From contig NZ_CP045740.1 in NCBI RefSeq assembly GCF_009650765.1, forward strand, positions 6,486,001 through 6,550,000: a stretch of DNA of 64,000 nt. Reading direction: 5' to 3'. Position 1 is the first letter of the stretch. Each line of letters opens with the position of its first letter. The notes beneath the pieces were generated by a model. The model was not told the origin of the DNA, searched no databases, and worked only from the letters and a program-made list of their open reading frames with translations. This stretch comes from Streptomyces sp. SUK 48. GTDB lineage: Bacteria; Actinomycetota; Actinomycetes; Streptomycetales; Streptomycetaceae. Positions 33,490 to 42,471 of this stretch are shown in pieces. Position numbers and translations under genes: made by a program.

Positions 33490-34782
33490 ATGGCACCCAT
33501 CTCACGCCGGGCCTTCGCCCTGGGGACGCTGTCGGCGCTGACCGCGGCGGGATGCGACACGGCGACGACCGGGCCCGCGCGGATCAAGCCGCCCGCCGGG
33601 AGTGCCGGGGCCGAGGGCGCCACCGGCGCGCCCGGCGCCCGCGCGGCCACCGAGATGCGGGGCGTGTGGATGGCGACCGTCGAGAACCGGGACTGGCCCT
33701 CGCGCCCCGGTCTGACCGCCGCCGCGCAGCGCAACGAGCTGATCGCCCACCTCGACCGGGCGGTGCGCGACCGGCTGAACACCGTGCTGCTCCAGGTGCG
33801 GCCCACCGCCGACGCGCTGTGGCCCTCGCCGTACGAGCCCTGGTCGGGGTTCCTCACCGGCACCCAGGGCCGCGACCCCGGCTGGGACCCGCTGGGCACC
33901 GCCGTGCGCGAGGCCCACGCCCGGGGACTCCAGCTGCACGCCTGGTTCAACCCGTACCGGATCGCGAACCACACCGACCCGGGCCTGCTCGCCGCCACCC
34001 ACCCGGCGCGCGTCCATCCCGACTGGGCGGTGCCGTACGGCGGCAAGCTCTACTACAACCCGGGCCTGCCCGAGGTACGTGCCTTCGTCCAGCGGGCGAT
34101 GCTCGACGCGGTCGCCCGCTACCCGGTGGACGCGGTGCACTTCGACGACTACTTCTACCCCTATCCCGAGGACGGGGAGGCGTTCGCGGACGACGACGCG
34201 TACGCGCGTCACCGGGGCGCCTTCACCGACCGGGCCGACTGGCGCAGGGACAACATCGATCGGCTGGTCACGGAGATGGCGGCGGGCATCAAGCGGGTAC
34301 GGCCCGGCACCCGGTTCGGGATCAGCCCCTTCGGGGTGTGGCGCAACGCGTCGACCGACCCGCGCGGCTCCGACACGGACGCGGGCGCGCAGACGTACGA
34401 CGACCTGTACGCCGACACCCGCACCTGGGTCCGCGAGAACCTGATCGACTACATCGCGCCCCAGCTGTACTGGGAGATCGGCGCGAGCGGAGCCGACTAC
34501 GCGACGCTGCTGGACTGGTGGTCGCGGGTCGCCGAGGGCACCGGGACACGCCTGTACATCGGCGAGGCCCTGTACCGCGCGGGGGCCGCCGGCGCGGACG
34601 GCCGCCCCGCGGCCTGGCAGGACCCGGCGGAGCTGACCCGGCACCTCACCCTGGCCGCCCGCCGTCCGCAGGTGGGCGGGCACATCTTCTTCGCCGCGAA
34701 GGACGTGGCGGACGATCCGATCGGGGCGATGCGCCGCGTGGTCGCGGACCACTACGCGCGACCGGCGAGCCCGCCCCGCTGA
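33490..34782 (+). CDS. GHL10/DUF187-type glycoside hydrolase-like lipoprotein (YngK family)
   Basis: 430 residues. Twin-arginine (SRRAF) plus lipobox signal, AAGC with Cys22, so exported and anchored. A TIM barrel follows: RGVWMATVENRDWPS, LNTVLLQVRPTADALWPS, GLQLHAWFNPYRIANH, VDAVHFDDYFYPYPEDGEAF with the acidic catalytic-type residues, RFGISPFGVWRNAS and LIDYIAPQLYWEIG. Family members act on cell-wall or capsule glycans, largely uncharacterised. Alone between divergent and convergent neighbours. Confidence 0.88.
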   Translation: MAPISRRAFALGTLSALTAAGCDTATTGPARIKPPAGSAGAEGATGAPGARAATEMRGVWMATVENRDWPSRPGLTAAAQRNELIAHLDRAVRDRLNTVLLQVRPTADALWPSPYEPWSGFLTGTQGRDPGWDPLGTAVREAHARGLQLHAWFNPYRIANHTDPGLLAATHPARVHPDWAVPYGGKLYYNPGLPEVRAFVQRAMLDAVARYPVDAVHFDDYFYPYPEDGEAFADDDAYARHRGAFTDRADWRRDNIDRLVTEMAAGIKRVRPGTRFGISPFGVWRNASTDPRGSDTDAGAQTYDDLYADTRTWVRENLIDYIAPQLYWEIGASGADYATLLDWWSRVAEGTGTRLYIGEALYRAGAAGADGRPAAWQDPAELTRHLTLAARRPQVGGHIFFAAKDVADDPIGAMRRVVADHYARPASPPR

Positions 34783-34840
34783 ACCGGGGAGCCGATGAGG
34801 GCCGGTGAGCCGGTGAGTCGAGGGGCCGGTGAACCGAGGG
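34783..34840. repeat. Degenerate TGA-containing repeats after hydrolase gene
   Basis: Repeated GCCGGTGA-type units follow the hydrolase stop codon; four or five copies with insertions, many keeping a TGA. No gene. Confidence 0.45.
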
Positions 34841-34850
34841 ACCGCTGGGA

Positions 34851-35048
34851 CTACCGCTGCCGGTCGTCCTTGTGCTTGACCTGGCAGTCGGGCCCCGGCG
34901 ACATGATCGCCTCGTGCCCGTCCGTGAACCGGACCCGGTAGGGCGGACTGCCCTCCTGCCCCATCACCTCGACGACTTCGGACTCCTGGTCGTGTTGGCC
35001 GACCACCCTGCCGTGCTGGACAAGCCGGTCGCCCTTGGCTGCGCGCAT
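34851..35048 (-). CDS. DUF1918 small protein
   Basis: 65 residues: MRAAKGDRLVQHGRVVGQHD, VVEVMGQEGSPPYRVRFTDG and HEAIMSPGPDCQVKH, the whole DUF1918 pattern, a small SH3-like barrel of unknown function common in actinobacteria. AGGAGGG 7 nt before the ATG. It lies 20 nt downstream of the EamA gene on the same strand. Confidence 0.85.
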   Translation of the reverse strand: MRAAKGDRLVQHGRVVGQHDQESEVVEVMGQEGSPPYRVRFTDGHEAIMSPGPDCQVKHKDDRQR

Positions 35049-35068
35049 CTCCAGGCCCTCCTCAACGA

Positions 35069-35983
35069 TCACGACCGCTGGGTGACGGCGATGCACACGA
35101 GTACGGCGACGGCGGTCAGGGGAGCGGCCGCCGTGAAGTGTTCGCCCAGCAGCAGCGCCGACCACACCAGTGTGAGCAGCGGCTGAGCCAACTGCAACTG
35201 GCTCGCCCGGGGCACCCCGATGGCCGCCATCCCCCGGTACCAGACGACCAGTCCGAGGAACTGCGACCCGAGCGCCACCCACAGCAGCCCGGCGACCCCG
35301 TGCGCGGTGATCCGCGACGGCTCGTACGACAGTGCCAGCGCGGCGGCCGGCAGCGTCAGCGGCAGGCAGAGCACCAGCGCCCAGGCGATGACCTGCCAGC
35401 CCGGCATCACCCGGGCCAGCAGCCCGCCCTCGGTGTACCCGGCGGCGCACACCAGCAGGGCCGCGAACAGGCAGCCGTCGGCCGCGGTGAGCGCGCCCCC
35501 GCTCTGGACGACGGTGAAGGTGAGCACCGCCACCGCGCCCGCCACCGCCGCGAGCCAGAACCGGCGCGAGGGGCGGTGGCCGGTGCGCAGCGCCGAGCAG
35601 ACGGCCGTGGTCAGCGGCAGCAGGCCCACCACGACGGCCGCGTGCGCGGTGGTGGAGGTGCGCAGCGCGAGCGTGGTCAGCGCCGGGAAGCCGAGGACCA
35701 CGCCGAGCGCGACGACGGCGAGGCCGCGCAGCCGGCGCCGCTCGGGCGGCCGTACCTTCAGGGCCAGCAGGGCGCCGCCCGCGACCAGGGCGGCCAGCAC
35801 GCTGCGCACGGTCACCAGCGTCCAGGGGCCGAAGCCCTCCAGACCCCAGGCGGTGGCCGGGAAGGTGAGGGAGAAGGCGGCGACGCCGAGGGCGGCGAGC
35901 GCGGTGCCGAGCGTCCGGTGCTCCGGCCGGGGAGCGGTGATCGCTATCGGCCCGGCTGCAGTAGCGCTACTCTGTGTCTTCAT
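35069..35983 (-). CDS. EamA/DMT-family transporter
   Basis: 304 residues, ten hydrophobic helices in two EamA repeats (TLGTALAALGVAAFSLTFPA, TWGLEGF-type motif; AAGYTEGGLLARVMPGWQVI). Likely exports an amino acid or related metabolite. Its ATG (35981-35983) overlaps the ATG of the divergent MocR regulator by 2 bp. No ribosome site, and TACGCT lies 5 nt upstream on its strand, so the mRNA is probably leaderless. Confidence 0.88.
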   Translation of the reverse strand: MKTQSSATAAGPIAITAPRPEHRTLGTALAALGVAAFSLTFPATAWGLEGFGPWTLVTVRSVLAALVAGGALLALKVRPPERRRLRGLAVVALGVVLGFPALTTLALRTSTTAHAAVVVGLLPLTTAVCSALRTGHRPSRRFWLAAVAGAVAVLTFTVVQSGGALTAADGCLFAALLVCAAGYTEGGLLARVMPGWQVIAWALVLCLPLTLPAAALALSYEPSRITAHGVAGLLWVALGSQFLGLVVWYRGMAAIGVPRASQLQLAQPLLTLVWSALLLGEHFTAAAPLTAVAVLVCIAVTQRS

Positions 35984-35994
35984 GCATGAGCGTA
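35960..35994. promoter_or_regulatory. Face-to-face leaderless promoters with palindrome
   Basis: AGTAGCGCTACT (35960-35971) is a perfect palindrome containing TACTCT-type -10 sequence for the MocR gene (35968-35973, 8 nt before its ATG). On the other strand TACGCT is 5 nt before the EamA ATG. The palindrome is inside the first codons of the EamA gene. Confidence 0.5.
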
Positions 35995-37415
35995 GCAGCG
36001 TGGGAGAACTGGCGGGGCAGCTCCGAAGGGAGCTTGACCGCTACTCTCCGGGTGGAAAGCTGCCGTCGAGCCGCGCGCTGGTCGAGCGGTTCCGGGTGAG
36101 CCCGGTGACCGTCTCGCGGGCGCTCGCCCAGCTGGCCGCCGAGGGTCTGGTCGTCACCCGGCCCGGCGCGGGCGCCTTCCGGGCCCGGCCGCGCACCCTT
36201 GAGACGCCGGCCGGGGACACCTCCTGGCAGGAGGTCGCGCTGAGCGCCGACGGCACCGCCGACCTCGTGCCGCGCACGGTGGACGCCACCGGGGTCACCG
36301 TCTCGCTCGCCGCCCCGCCGCCCGGGGTGCTGGAGTTCAACGGCGGCTATCCGCATCCCTCGCTCCAGCCCGAGCGGGCCATGGCGGCGGCGCTCGCCCG
36401 CGCGGGGCGGCGGCCCGGCGCCTGGGGACGGCCGCCGCTGGAGGGGCTGCCGGAGCTGCGCGAGTGGTTCGCGCGGGAGATCGGCGGCGCGGTCACCGCG
36501 GCCGAGGTGCTGATCGCGGCGGGCGGCCAGGCCGCGCTGGCCACCGCCCTGCGCGCGCTCGCCCCGCCCGGCGCCCCGGTGCTGGTCGAGTCGCCCACCT
36601 ACCCCGGCATGCTGGCCCTCGCCCGCGCGGGCGGCCTGCGCCCGGTCCCGGTACCGGTGGACCGCGACGGCGTACGGCCCGAACTGCTCGCGGACGCCTT
36701 CCGGGCCACCGGCGCCCGGGTGTTCGTCTGCCAGCCGCTCTTCCAGAACCCGACCGGCGCGGTCCTCGCCCCCGCCCGGCGCGCCGAGGTGCTGGGCATC
36801 GCCCGCGCGGCCGGCGCCTTCGTCGTGGAGGACGACTTCGTACGACGCCTCGTGCACGCCGACGCGGGCCCGCTGCCCCGCCCGCTGGCCGCCGACGATC
36901 CCGACGGCGTGGTGGTGCACGTCGGCTCGCTGACCAAGGCCACCTCGCCCAGCTTCCGGGTGAGCGCCCTCGCCGCGCACGGCCCGGTACTGGAACGGCT
37001 GCGCGCCATCCAGGTGGTGGACTCCTTCTTCGTGCCCCGCCCGCTCCAGGAGGCCGCCCTCGAACTCGTCGGCTCACCGGCCTGGTCCCGCCATCTGCGC
37101 TCCCTGTCGGGGGAGTTGAAGGAACGCCGGGACGCCATGACGGGCGCGCTCGCGCTGCGGCTGCCCGAACTCGCCCTGCCGCACATCCCGTCCGGCGGCT
37201 ACCACCTGTGGGCGCGGCTGCCCGAGGGCACCGACGACGACGCGTTCGGCGCCGCCGCCCTGCGCGCCGGTGTGGCCCTCACTCCGGGGCGCCCCTACTT
37301 CAGCGCCGAACCCCCCGCTTCCTACGTCCGGTTGAGCTTCGCCGCGGTGGCGGGCGTCGGAGAGATCACGGAGGGGGTACGGCGGCTGCGGACGGCGTGC
37401 GACGAGGTGCTGTAG
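35982..37415 (+). CDS. MocR/PdxR-type regulator: GntR HTH fused to class-I aminotransferase domain
   Basis: 477 residues. Winged HTH at 6-70 (GKLPSSRALVERFRVSPVTV, SRALAQLAAEGLVVTRPGAG), then a fold-type-I aminotransferase domain with GGQAALATALRAL, VFVCQPLFQNPTGAVL, VVEDDFVRRL and PLP lysine Lys319 in VGSLTKATSPSFRVSALA. MocR proteins sense PLP or amino-compounds. The EamA gene, whose start codon overlaps this one, is the natural target. ATG 35982 has no ribosome site. Confidence 0.9.
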   Translation: MHERSSVGELAGQLRRELDRYSPGGKLPSSRALVERFRVSPVTVSRALAQLAAEGLVVTRPGAGAFRARPRTLETPAGDTSWQEVALSADGTADLVPRTVDATGVTVSLAAPPPGVLEFNGGYPHPSLQPERAMAAALARAGRRPGAWGRPPLEGLPELREWFAREIGGAVTAAEVLIAAGGQAALATALRALAPPGAPVLVESPTYPGMLALARAGGLRPVPVPVDRDGVRPELLADAFRATGARVFVCQPLFQNPTGAVLAPARRAEVLGIARAAGAFVVEDDFVRRLVHADAGPLPRPLAADDPDGVVVHVGSLTKATSPSFRVSALAAHGPVLERLRAIQVVDSFFVPRPLQEAALELVGSPAWSRHLRSLSGELKERRDAMTGALALRLPELALPHIPSGGYHLWARLPEGTDDDAFGAAALRAGVALTPGRPYFSAEPPASYVRLSFAAVAGVGEITEGVRRLRTACDEVL

Positions 37416-37659
37416 GGGGAGACCGCCGGTGTGGGCACCTGGCGTCGGCCTGTGCGGCCCGAAAAGCACGTCACCTTGAAAACATCTGTGAATAACGCGC
37501 AGGAAAGGCCGAGTTTCCCGGCCGGACATCATCTCGTCCAATTTCCGGTGAGGTTCGCCGTAAAACGCATCAACTTCCGTCGCGGGCACAACCGATCGGA
37601 ATGCCGTCCCGTCTAGGTTGGCGAAATCCAAGGTGAATTCACTGGGGGTCTGCCGACCG

Positions 37660-40227
37660 ATGGACCGTTCGACCGTGCCGGGTGCGAGGCGCCGGGCCGC
37701 CGCGTCGCTCGCCGCCCTCGTGGCGGGCGTGGCCCTGTGCGCCGGTGATCTGCTGGCCGGCAACTATCCCTTCGGCTCCCGCACCCGCAGCGTCAACGAC
37801 CTGGGCAATCAGTACGTGCCGCTGCACGCCCATCTCTGGGACCTGCTGCACGGCAGGGCGGACGGCGGCCTCCTGGTCAACTGGCAGTCCGGATACGGCT
37901 CCAGCTTCCTGCCGGACTTCGGCACCTATCTCTCCAGCCCGTTCGCACCCCTCGTCGCGCTCTTCCCGCGCGACCGGATCGACCTCGCCGTGTACGTGAT
38001 CACCGTCCTGAAGATCGCGGCCGCCGCGGCCGCCATGGCCTGGCTGCTGCTCCGACTGCGGCCCGGCCGCTGGTGGGCGGCGGGGCTGCTCGGGGCGTCG
38101 TACGCGCTGTGCGGCTGGACGCTCGCCGCGGACTACAACCCGATGTGGCTCGACGGACTGATCGCGCTGCCCCTGCTCTGCCTGGTCGGCGAGTGGGCTC
38201 TCGCCGGACGGCGCCGGGTCCTCGGCGTACTGATCGTCACGCTCGCCTGGAGCGCCAACTTCTACACCGCCTACATGGCCACCCTCGGCGCCGCACTCGT
38301 CCTGCTGGTACGGCTGCTGCTCGCCGCCCCACCGCGCCGCCGGGCCCTCGCCGCCGCCGGCCGCGCCGTACTCACCGTCCTCCTCGGCACGGGCCTCGCC
38401 GCCCCGCTGCTGGCCGTCGTCTACCTCGGCACCCGGCACGCCTACCCGGGCCGCCTCGCCGCGTTCCACCCGGTGCCGGCCGGGAACCTGCTGGCCCGGT
38501 TGCTCCCGGCGACGTACGACTACAGCTCCCCGGCGCTCTACGTCGGCACCACCGCCCTGCTCCTCGCCCTCGCCCTGCCCTTCCACCGGGCCGTCCCCGG
38601 CCGCGTCCGCGCCGGCTGGACCGCGCTGGTGCTCCTGGTGGCCCTCTCCCTGCAATGGGCGCCCACCAGCCTGGCCTGGCACGCCTTCGCCGTTCCCCAG
38701 GGCAGCTCCTACCGGCAGAGCTTCGTGCTGTGCGGGCTGCTGGTCATCGCCGCCTGGCACGCGCTGGCGTACGGCCCGCCGGGGCTGTCCGCCCTCGGCG
38801 CGGCGGCCGCCCTGCTCGCCCTCATCGTCACCGCCGCGACCGGCACGCACCTGATCCACGCGCACACCTGGCCGGTGCTGCTGCTCGGCGTCGCCGGGGC
38901 GCTCACCGGGCTTCTCCTGCTGCGCCGCAGCGGGGAGCGGGGCCGGCTCGCCGTGCTGGCCGTGCTCGTGCTGTTCGGCGCACAGGCGGGGGAGAGCGCC
39001 GCCGGCGCCGCCGTGGCGAGCGGACTGCGTCTCAAACACCTGGACGACTACGCGCCCTGGGGCGAGCGGCAGCGACTGGAGGCCGCCGCGATCGCCCGCG
39101 CCGACGGCTGGCCCCGCTACCGCACCGACCCCGGCCGCGAACAGACCGTCGCCAACGACCCGTTGGCGGTCGGCGGCCAGGGCGCCGCCTACTACAGCAG
39201 CCTGACCTCCGACGTCCTGACCCGCACCCTCACCGCCCTCGGCGGCGGCTGGACCTCGGGCGGCCGGGGCGTGCAGAGCCTCGACAACGCCGTGACCGAC
39301 GTGCTCTTCTCCGTCGGCGCCCGGGTGCACAGCCCGCCCGACCCGCACCAGACCCACCAGCCCGCGGACACCGCCGCGCCGACCGTCACCCGGCGGGACG
39401 TGCCGCCCCTGGTGACCGTGCGGACCCACCCCGACGCGGCGCCCTTCGGCTCCTCGCCGTACCGCAACCAGGAACTGCTGCTCGGCAGCCGCGTCTACAC
39501 CGTGCCCCGGATCACCGTGCGGGGCGACGACGGAGCCCCCGCGCCCGGCCGCCGGGTCGGCTCGGGCACCGCGCAGGCCGGGCCGGCGATCGGTGCCCGC
39601 TGCCCGGCCGGCACCCAGGTGTACCTGGCCGCCCCGCAGTTCTCCGGCACCGCGCGGCTCGCCGGGGGCACGGAGAGCGCCGCCCCGTTCCACTACGACC
39701 GCGGGCGCGCCCTGGCCGCCATGGAGCCGCTGGGCCGCGCCCCCGCCTCCGGGCGGGTACGGATCGACCTGGTCCCCGACCGGCCCGGCCGCATCCCGCC
39801 GGGTGCCGTCGGCTGTCTGGACACCGCCCGGCTGAGCGCCGCCGCCGCCCGCCTCAAGGCCGGCGGCGCCACCTCCGTCACCGTCTCCGACGGCACCGTA
39901 CGGGCCCAACTCCCCCCGGGGAGCAGGGGACTCGCCGTCCTCGCCGCGCCCCGCATCGCCGGCTGGCGCTGCGCCGCGGGGGACGGCCCGGCCCGCCCCG
40001 CCCGGCAGTACCACGGACTGATCGCCGTCCCCCTGGACGGCACCGAGACCAGCCTGACCTGCACCTTCCACCCACCCGGCTGCCGCCTCGGCACGGCCGT
40101 CGGCCTCGCCTCGCTCGCGGCGCTCCTGCTGCTCACCGCCGCGACCGCGGTTCGCCGCCGACGTGTCCCGACGCCCGCCCCGACCACACCACCGGCAGCG
40201 CGCGAGCGCGTGACAGCCGCGCCCTGA
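37660..40227 (+). CDS. YfhO-family membrane glycosyltransferase
   Basis: 855 residues. About 12 hydrophobic helices in the first 470, then a large extracytoplasmic part and a final helix (LGTAVGLASLAALLLLTAAT). GNYPFGSRTRSVNDLGNQYV near 30-50 is the YfhO signature loop with the acidic residue typical of GT-C enzymes. In Firmicutes YfhO works with CsbB (GT2) and GtcA to glycosylate lipoteichoic acid outside the cell; the next two genes here are exactly those families. ATG 37660 is chosen (GGGGG 9 nt upstream); the frame is open to TTG 37618. The 244 nt upstream hold no gene. Confidence 0.86.
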   Translation: MDRSTVPGARRRAAASLAALVAGVALCAGDLLAGNYPFGSRTRSVNDLGNQYVPLHAHLWDLLHGRADGGLLVNWQSGYGSSFLPDFGTYLSSPFAPLVALFPRDRIDLAVYVITVLKIAAAAAAMAWLLLRLRPGRWWAAGLLGASYALCGWTLAADYNPMWLDGLIALPLLCLVGEWALAGRRRVLGVLIVTLAWSANFYTAYMATLGAALVLLVRLLLAAPPRRRALAAAGRAVLTVLLGTGLAAPLLAVVYLGTRHAYPGRLAAFHPVPAGNLLARLLPATYDYSSPALYVGTTALLLALALPFHRAVPGRVRAGWTALVLLVALSLQWAPTSLAWHAFAVPQGSSYRQSFVLCGLLVIAAWHALAYGPPGLSALGAAAALLALIVTAATGTHLIHAHTWPVLLLGVAGALTGLLLLRRSGERGRLAVLAVLVLFGAQAGESAAGAAVASGLRLKHLDDYAPWGERQRLEAAAIARADGWPRYRTDPGREQTVANDPLAVGGQGAAYYSSLTSDVLTRTLTALGGGWTSGGRGVQSLDNAVTDVLFSVGARVHSPPDPHQTHQPADTAAPTVTRRDVPPLVTVRTHPDAAPFGSSPYRNQELLLGSRVYTVPRITVRGDDGAPAPGRRVGSGTAQAGPAIGARCPAGTQVYLAAPQFSGTARLAGGTESAAPFHYDRGRALAAMEPLGRAPASGRVRIDLVPDRPGRIPPGAVGCLDTARLSAAAARLKAGGATSVTVSDGTVRAQLPPGSRGLAVLAAPRIAGWRCAAGDGPARPARQYHGLIAVPLDGTETSLTCTFHPPGCRLGTAVGLASLAALLLLTAATAVRRRRVPTPAPTTPPAARERVTAAP

Positions 40228-40262
40228 CCGCGATCCGACCGCGCCCCTGGGGGACCTCCGCC

Positions 40263-41213
40263 ATGCTGATATCGATCGTCGCGCCCTGCTACAACGAGGA
40301 AGCCGTCCTGGACCGCTTCCACCAAGCCGTCCAGCGGATCTCCGACGAACTGCTGCCGCTCGGCCACGACATGGAGTTCGTGTACGTCGACGACGGCAGC
40401 CGCGACCGCACCCTCGCCGTCCTCGAACGCCTCGCCGCCCGCGACCCGCGGGTGCGCTACGTGTCCTTCAGCCGCAACTTCGGCAAGGAAGCCGCCCTGC
40501 TTGCCGGGCTGCGGCACGCCTCCGGCGACTCGGTCGTCGTCATGGACGCCGACCTCCAGCACCCGCCCGAGCTGATCGCCCGCATGGTCCGGCTGCGCGA
40601 ACAGGGCTACGACCAGGTCATCGCCCGCCGCACCCGCACCGGCGACGGCCTCGCCCGCACGCTCACCGCCCGGCTCTACTACCGTCTCGTCAACCGCCTG
40701 GTCGACGTCGAACTCAGGGACGGCGTGGGCGACTTCAGGCTGCTGTCGCGCCGGGTGGTGGACGCGGTGCTCGGGCTGACCGAGTACAACCGCTTCTCCA
40801 AGGGCCTGTTCGCCTGGGTCGGCTTCCCCAGCACCACCTTCGCGTACGAGAACGCCGTGCGCGAGGCCGGCAGCAGCTCCTGGAGCCTGCGCGGACTGCT
40901 CGACTACGGCCTCGACGGCGTCCTCTCCTTCAACAACCGTCCGCTGCGCGCCGCCCTCTGGCTCGGCATCAGCCTGCTGCTGTGCGCCGGCCTCTACACC
41001 GCGTGGATCGTGGTCGCCGCGCTGCTGCACGGTGTGCAGACGCCCGGATATGTCACCATCATCACCGCGGTCACCGCCCTCGCCGGTGTACAGATGGTGA
41101 TGCTGGGAGTGATCGGGGAGTACACCGGCCGCATCTACTACGAGGTGAAGGGCCGCCCGCACTTCCTGGTGAAGGCGACCAATGTGGAACGGACGAAAGA
41201 TCTCATTCCTTGA
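40263..41213 (+). CDS. GT2 polyprenyl-phosphate glycosyltransferase (GtrB/CsbB/DPM1 type)
   Basis: 316 residues. SIVAPCYNEEAVLDRFHQAV, FVYVDDGSRDRTL, SFSRNFGKEAALLAGLRHAS, VVMDADLQHPPELI (DxD-like) and FRLLSRRVVDAVL, then two membrane helices (LGISLLLCAGLYTAWIVVAA; VTALAGVQMVMLGVIG) and EYTGRIYYEVKGRPHFLV. Transfers a sugar from a nucleotide to undecaprenyl phosphate on the cytoplasmic face. ATG with GGGGGA upstream; 35 nt after the YfhO gene. Confidence 0.92.
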   Translation: MLISIVAPCYNEEAVLDRFHQAVQRISDELLPLGHDMEFVYVDDGSRDRTLAVLERLAARDPRVRYVSFSRNFGKEAALLAGLRHASGDSVVVMDADLQHPPELIARMVRLREQGYDQVIARRTRTGDGLARTLTARLYYRLVNRLVDVELRDGVGDFRLLSRRVVDAVLGLTEYNRFSKGLFAWVGFPSTTFAYENAVREAGSSSWSLRGLLDYGLDGVLSFNNRPLRAALWLGISLLLCAGLYTAWIVVAALLHGVQTPGYVTIITAVTALAGVQMVMLGVIGEYTGRIYYEVKGRPHFLVKATNVERTKDLIP

Positions 41214-41602
41214 TAGCGCGACAGATCATCACCTTCGCCGTGGTCGGCGTGCTCAACACGGCCGTCTACTACGGTCTTTACCTGCTCTTCCTCACCTGGC
41301 TGCCGTATCTCGCCGCGCATGTTCTCGCCTTCGCGCTGAGCATGATCGGTTCCTTTTTCCTCAACGCGCGGTTCACCTACCGCATACGGCCGACCTGGCG
41401 GAAATTCCTGCTGTTCCCGCTGACCAATGCCGCGAATTTCGTGATCACCACGGTGGGCGTGTACGTGATCGTGGACGTCCTGCACGCCGGCAGCCGCTTC
41501 GCCCCCCTGCTCGCCTCGGCGGCCGCGATCCCGATCACCTTCGTGGTGTCCCGCTGGATCATGCTGCCGGGGGCGTCGCCGCGGGTGGCGGCCGGGGAAT
41601 GA
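41210..41602 (+). CDS. GtrA-family flippase-like membrane protein
   Basis: 130 residues, four helices: ITFAVVGVLNTAVYYGLYLL, LAFALSMIGSFFLNARFTYR (GtrA signature), NAANFVITTVGVYVIVDVL and FAPLLASAAAIPITFVVSRW. Thought to flip the lipid-linked sugar to the outside. The start is TTG 41210, whose TTGA overlaps the stop of the GT2 gene; no other usable start is in frame. It completes the YfhO-GT2-GtrA trio. Confidence 0.88.
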   Translation: MIARQIITFAVVGVLNTAVYYGLYLLFLTWLPYLAAHVLAFALSMIGSFFLNARFTYRIRPTWRKFLLFPLTNAANFVITTVGVYVIVDVLHAGSRFAPLLASAAAIPITFVVSRWIMLPGASPRVAAGE

Positions 41603-41672
41603 TCCCCGGCGACCGGCCGGAGCGCACCCCGCCCCTCGCCCGGCGATCTCCGAAAGCCGTTTCGGCGGCGGC

Positions 41673-42413
41673 TCAGGACGGCTCGAGCACGCGGAACTCG
41701 TGGCCCTCCGGGTCCGCCAGGCAGGTCCACGGGGCGTCGCCCCGGGCAAGGCCGAGACCGGTGGCGCCGAGGGACCGCAGCCGGGCCGCCTCCGCCTCCC
41801 TGTCGTCGCCCGGGCGGGGGAGCAGGTCGAGGCGGACCCGGTCCGGAGCGGTCTTCGCATCGGGCGTGCGGAGGAATTCCAGGTGGGGGCCGGTGCCCTC
41901 GGGGGAGCGCAGCACCGCGAGATCGGCGGTCACGCGGTGCGTGGTCCAGTCCGTCGCCGCGCCCCAGAACCGGGCCATGGCGCGCGGATCCGCGCAGTCG
42001 ACCACGATCGCGGCGATCGGCCCGGTGTCCCGGTAGACCTCCCGGGGCTCCAGCACACAGAACTCATTGCCCTCCGGGTCGGCGAGGCACCGCCAGGGCA
42101 CCTCGCCCTGCCCCACGTCGACGGGGGTCGCGCCGAGCTCCGTCAGACACGCGACCAGCTCCGCCTGGTGGGCCGGGGAGGTGGTGGCGAGATCGAGGTG
42201 CGCGCGGTTCTTCACCGCCGTCTTGGCATCCGGGACGGGCACCAGGCCGATGCCGACCTGGGCCGGGTCCGGCCGGACGGGGCCGCCCGCGGGTCCGACG
42301 TGAGTGGCCGCTCCGGCGCGGGACGCGCTCCAGCCGAGCGCCGCCGCCCAGAACCGGCCGGCCGCCCAGGGGTCGAGGGCCTCGATGTTCACCTGGACGG
42401 GTCGCAGCGCCAT
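41673..42413 (-). CDS. Two-domain VOC (glyoxalase-like) protein
   Basis: 246 residues made of two tandem VOC modules of about 120, each ending in nearly the same string (WRCLADPEGNEFCVLEP; WTCLADPEGHEFRVLEP) and each containing LDLL/HLDLA metal-side strands. Internal duplication. VOC proteins bind or modify small molecules (glyoxalases, dioxygenases, resistance proteins); no substrate evident. ATG 42411-42413, AGGAT 8 nt upstream. Confidence 0.88.
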   Translation of the reverse strand: MALRPVQVNIEALDPWAAGRFWAAALGWSASRAGAATHVGPAGGPVRPDPAQVGIGLVPVPDAKTAVKNRAHLDLATTSPAHQAELVACLTELGATPVDVGQGEVPWRCLADPEGNEFCVLEPREVYRDTGPIAAIVVDCADPRAMARFWGAATDWTTHRVTADLAVLRSPEGTGPHLEFLRTPDAKTAPDRVRLDLLPRPGDDREAEAARLRSLGATGLGLARGDAPWTCLADPEGHEFRVLEPS

Positions 42414-42471
42414 GCCGGCGATCCTATGCGGCCGGCGCCCGACGGAATCCGGGGTCTCACGGCCGCCGCCC

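Noticed and set aside
37639..40071. 810-codon minus-strand frame
   Set aside because: Antisense shadow of the YfhO gene; Gly/Gln/Glu-rich without fold signals.
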